64,000 nt of DNA, from positions 40,085-104,084 of the forward strand of contig JARULA010000008.1 in assembly GCA_029688995.1 (NCBI GenBank), in the 5' to 3' direction. Within the stretch, counting starts at the first letter, position 1, and each line of letters opens with the position of its first letter. The notes beneath the pieces were generated by a model that was not told where the DNA came from, searched no databases, and saw only the letters and a list, made by a program, of their open reading frames with translations. A program made the position numbers and the translations under genes. The stretch comes from Marinilabiliaceae bacterium ANBcel2 (GTDB lineage: Bacteria; Bacteroidota; Bacteroidia; Bacteroidales; Marinilabiliaceae). Shown piece by piece: positions 63,988-64,000 of the stretch.

Positions 63988-64000
63988 GAATAAAAACAAA

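Overview
The window reads as chromosome of a low-GC Bacteroidota bacterium, most likely a free-living or saline-environment member of the Bacteroidales/Marinilabiliales type. The evidence is two TPR/PD40/OmpA proteins of the PorE kind, a PorP/SprF protein, cargo with type A and type B type IX secretion (T9SS) C-terminal domains, a DUF5723 protein, many hybrid histidine kinases, promoter -7 elements of the TAnnTTTG type, and start codons without Shine-Dalgarno sequences. I did not identify the species. Coding density is high, and every long gap is described below.

Layout. (1) 1-12776: a polysaccharide (capsule/exopolysaccharide) locus built on a divergent promoter region at 8954-9169. Leftward run a Wza-like lipoprotein, two paralogous Wzc-like tyrosine kinases, MurB, a GT4 glycosyltransferase and an asparagine synthase cut by the window edge. 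Rightward run a WecA-type initiating transferase, a GT2 glycosyltransferase and a RemB/Wzi-like outer-membrane barrel. (2) 12807-14783: rlmD and a QueF-family protein without the catalytic cysteine, followed by a very strong terminator. (3) 14858-20476: a cell-envelope operon (OmpA/PorE-like, lipoprotein, DUF5723 barrel). (4) 20780-31835: a hybrid kinase with a degenerate receiver, then a leftward operon PorP, PorE-like, periplasmic-binding hybrid kinase, ABC exporter. (5) 31960-42214: a rightward run with a 1475-residue PKD-repeat T9SS cargo protein, a histidine kinase, a receiver fused to a kinase-like module that lacks the phospho-accepting histidine, two unknown secreted proteins and an alternative-oxidase-like diiron protein. 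(6) 42303-48111: a choline-to-glycine-betaine operon (betB, betA, a transporter strikingly like animal CHT1, and a small porin-like barrel) with a well-formed promoter and a long leader. (7) 48534-62053: carbohydrate and protein turnover genes (GH95, FKBP isomerase, M24 peptidase, T9SS cargo, esterase, acetyltransferase, GH123-GH16 fusion, HEXXH peptidase, a TIM-barrel-like secreted protein). (8) 62138-64000: a terminator, then a displaced tRNA 3' end that looks like the far attachment site of an integrated element. To its right the G+C content rises, and there is a small HTH-like gene, a 27-bp perfect palindrome and a Bacteroidota-specific protein of unknown function.

How it fits together. 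Region 1 should make, polymerise and export a surface glycan. Regions 3-5 make the envelope and T9SS-linked surface apparatus with several sensors. Region 6 supplies a compatible solute by importing and oxidising choline, which fits a salt-exposed lifestyle. Region 7 degrades glycans but has no SusC/SusD pair. The most unusual signals are the AOX-like protein next to a pseudo-kinase receiver, the Cys-less QueF homologue, the CHT1-like choline transporter in a bet operon, the GH123-GH16 fusion, and the palindrome-controlled cassette inside the probable integrated element. All functional statements rest on reading motifs by eye; no database search was run.
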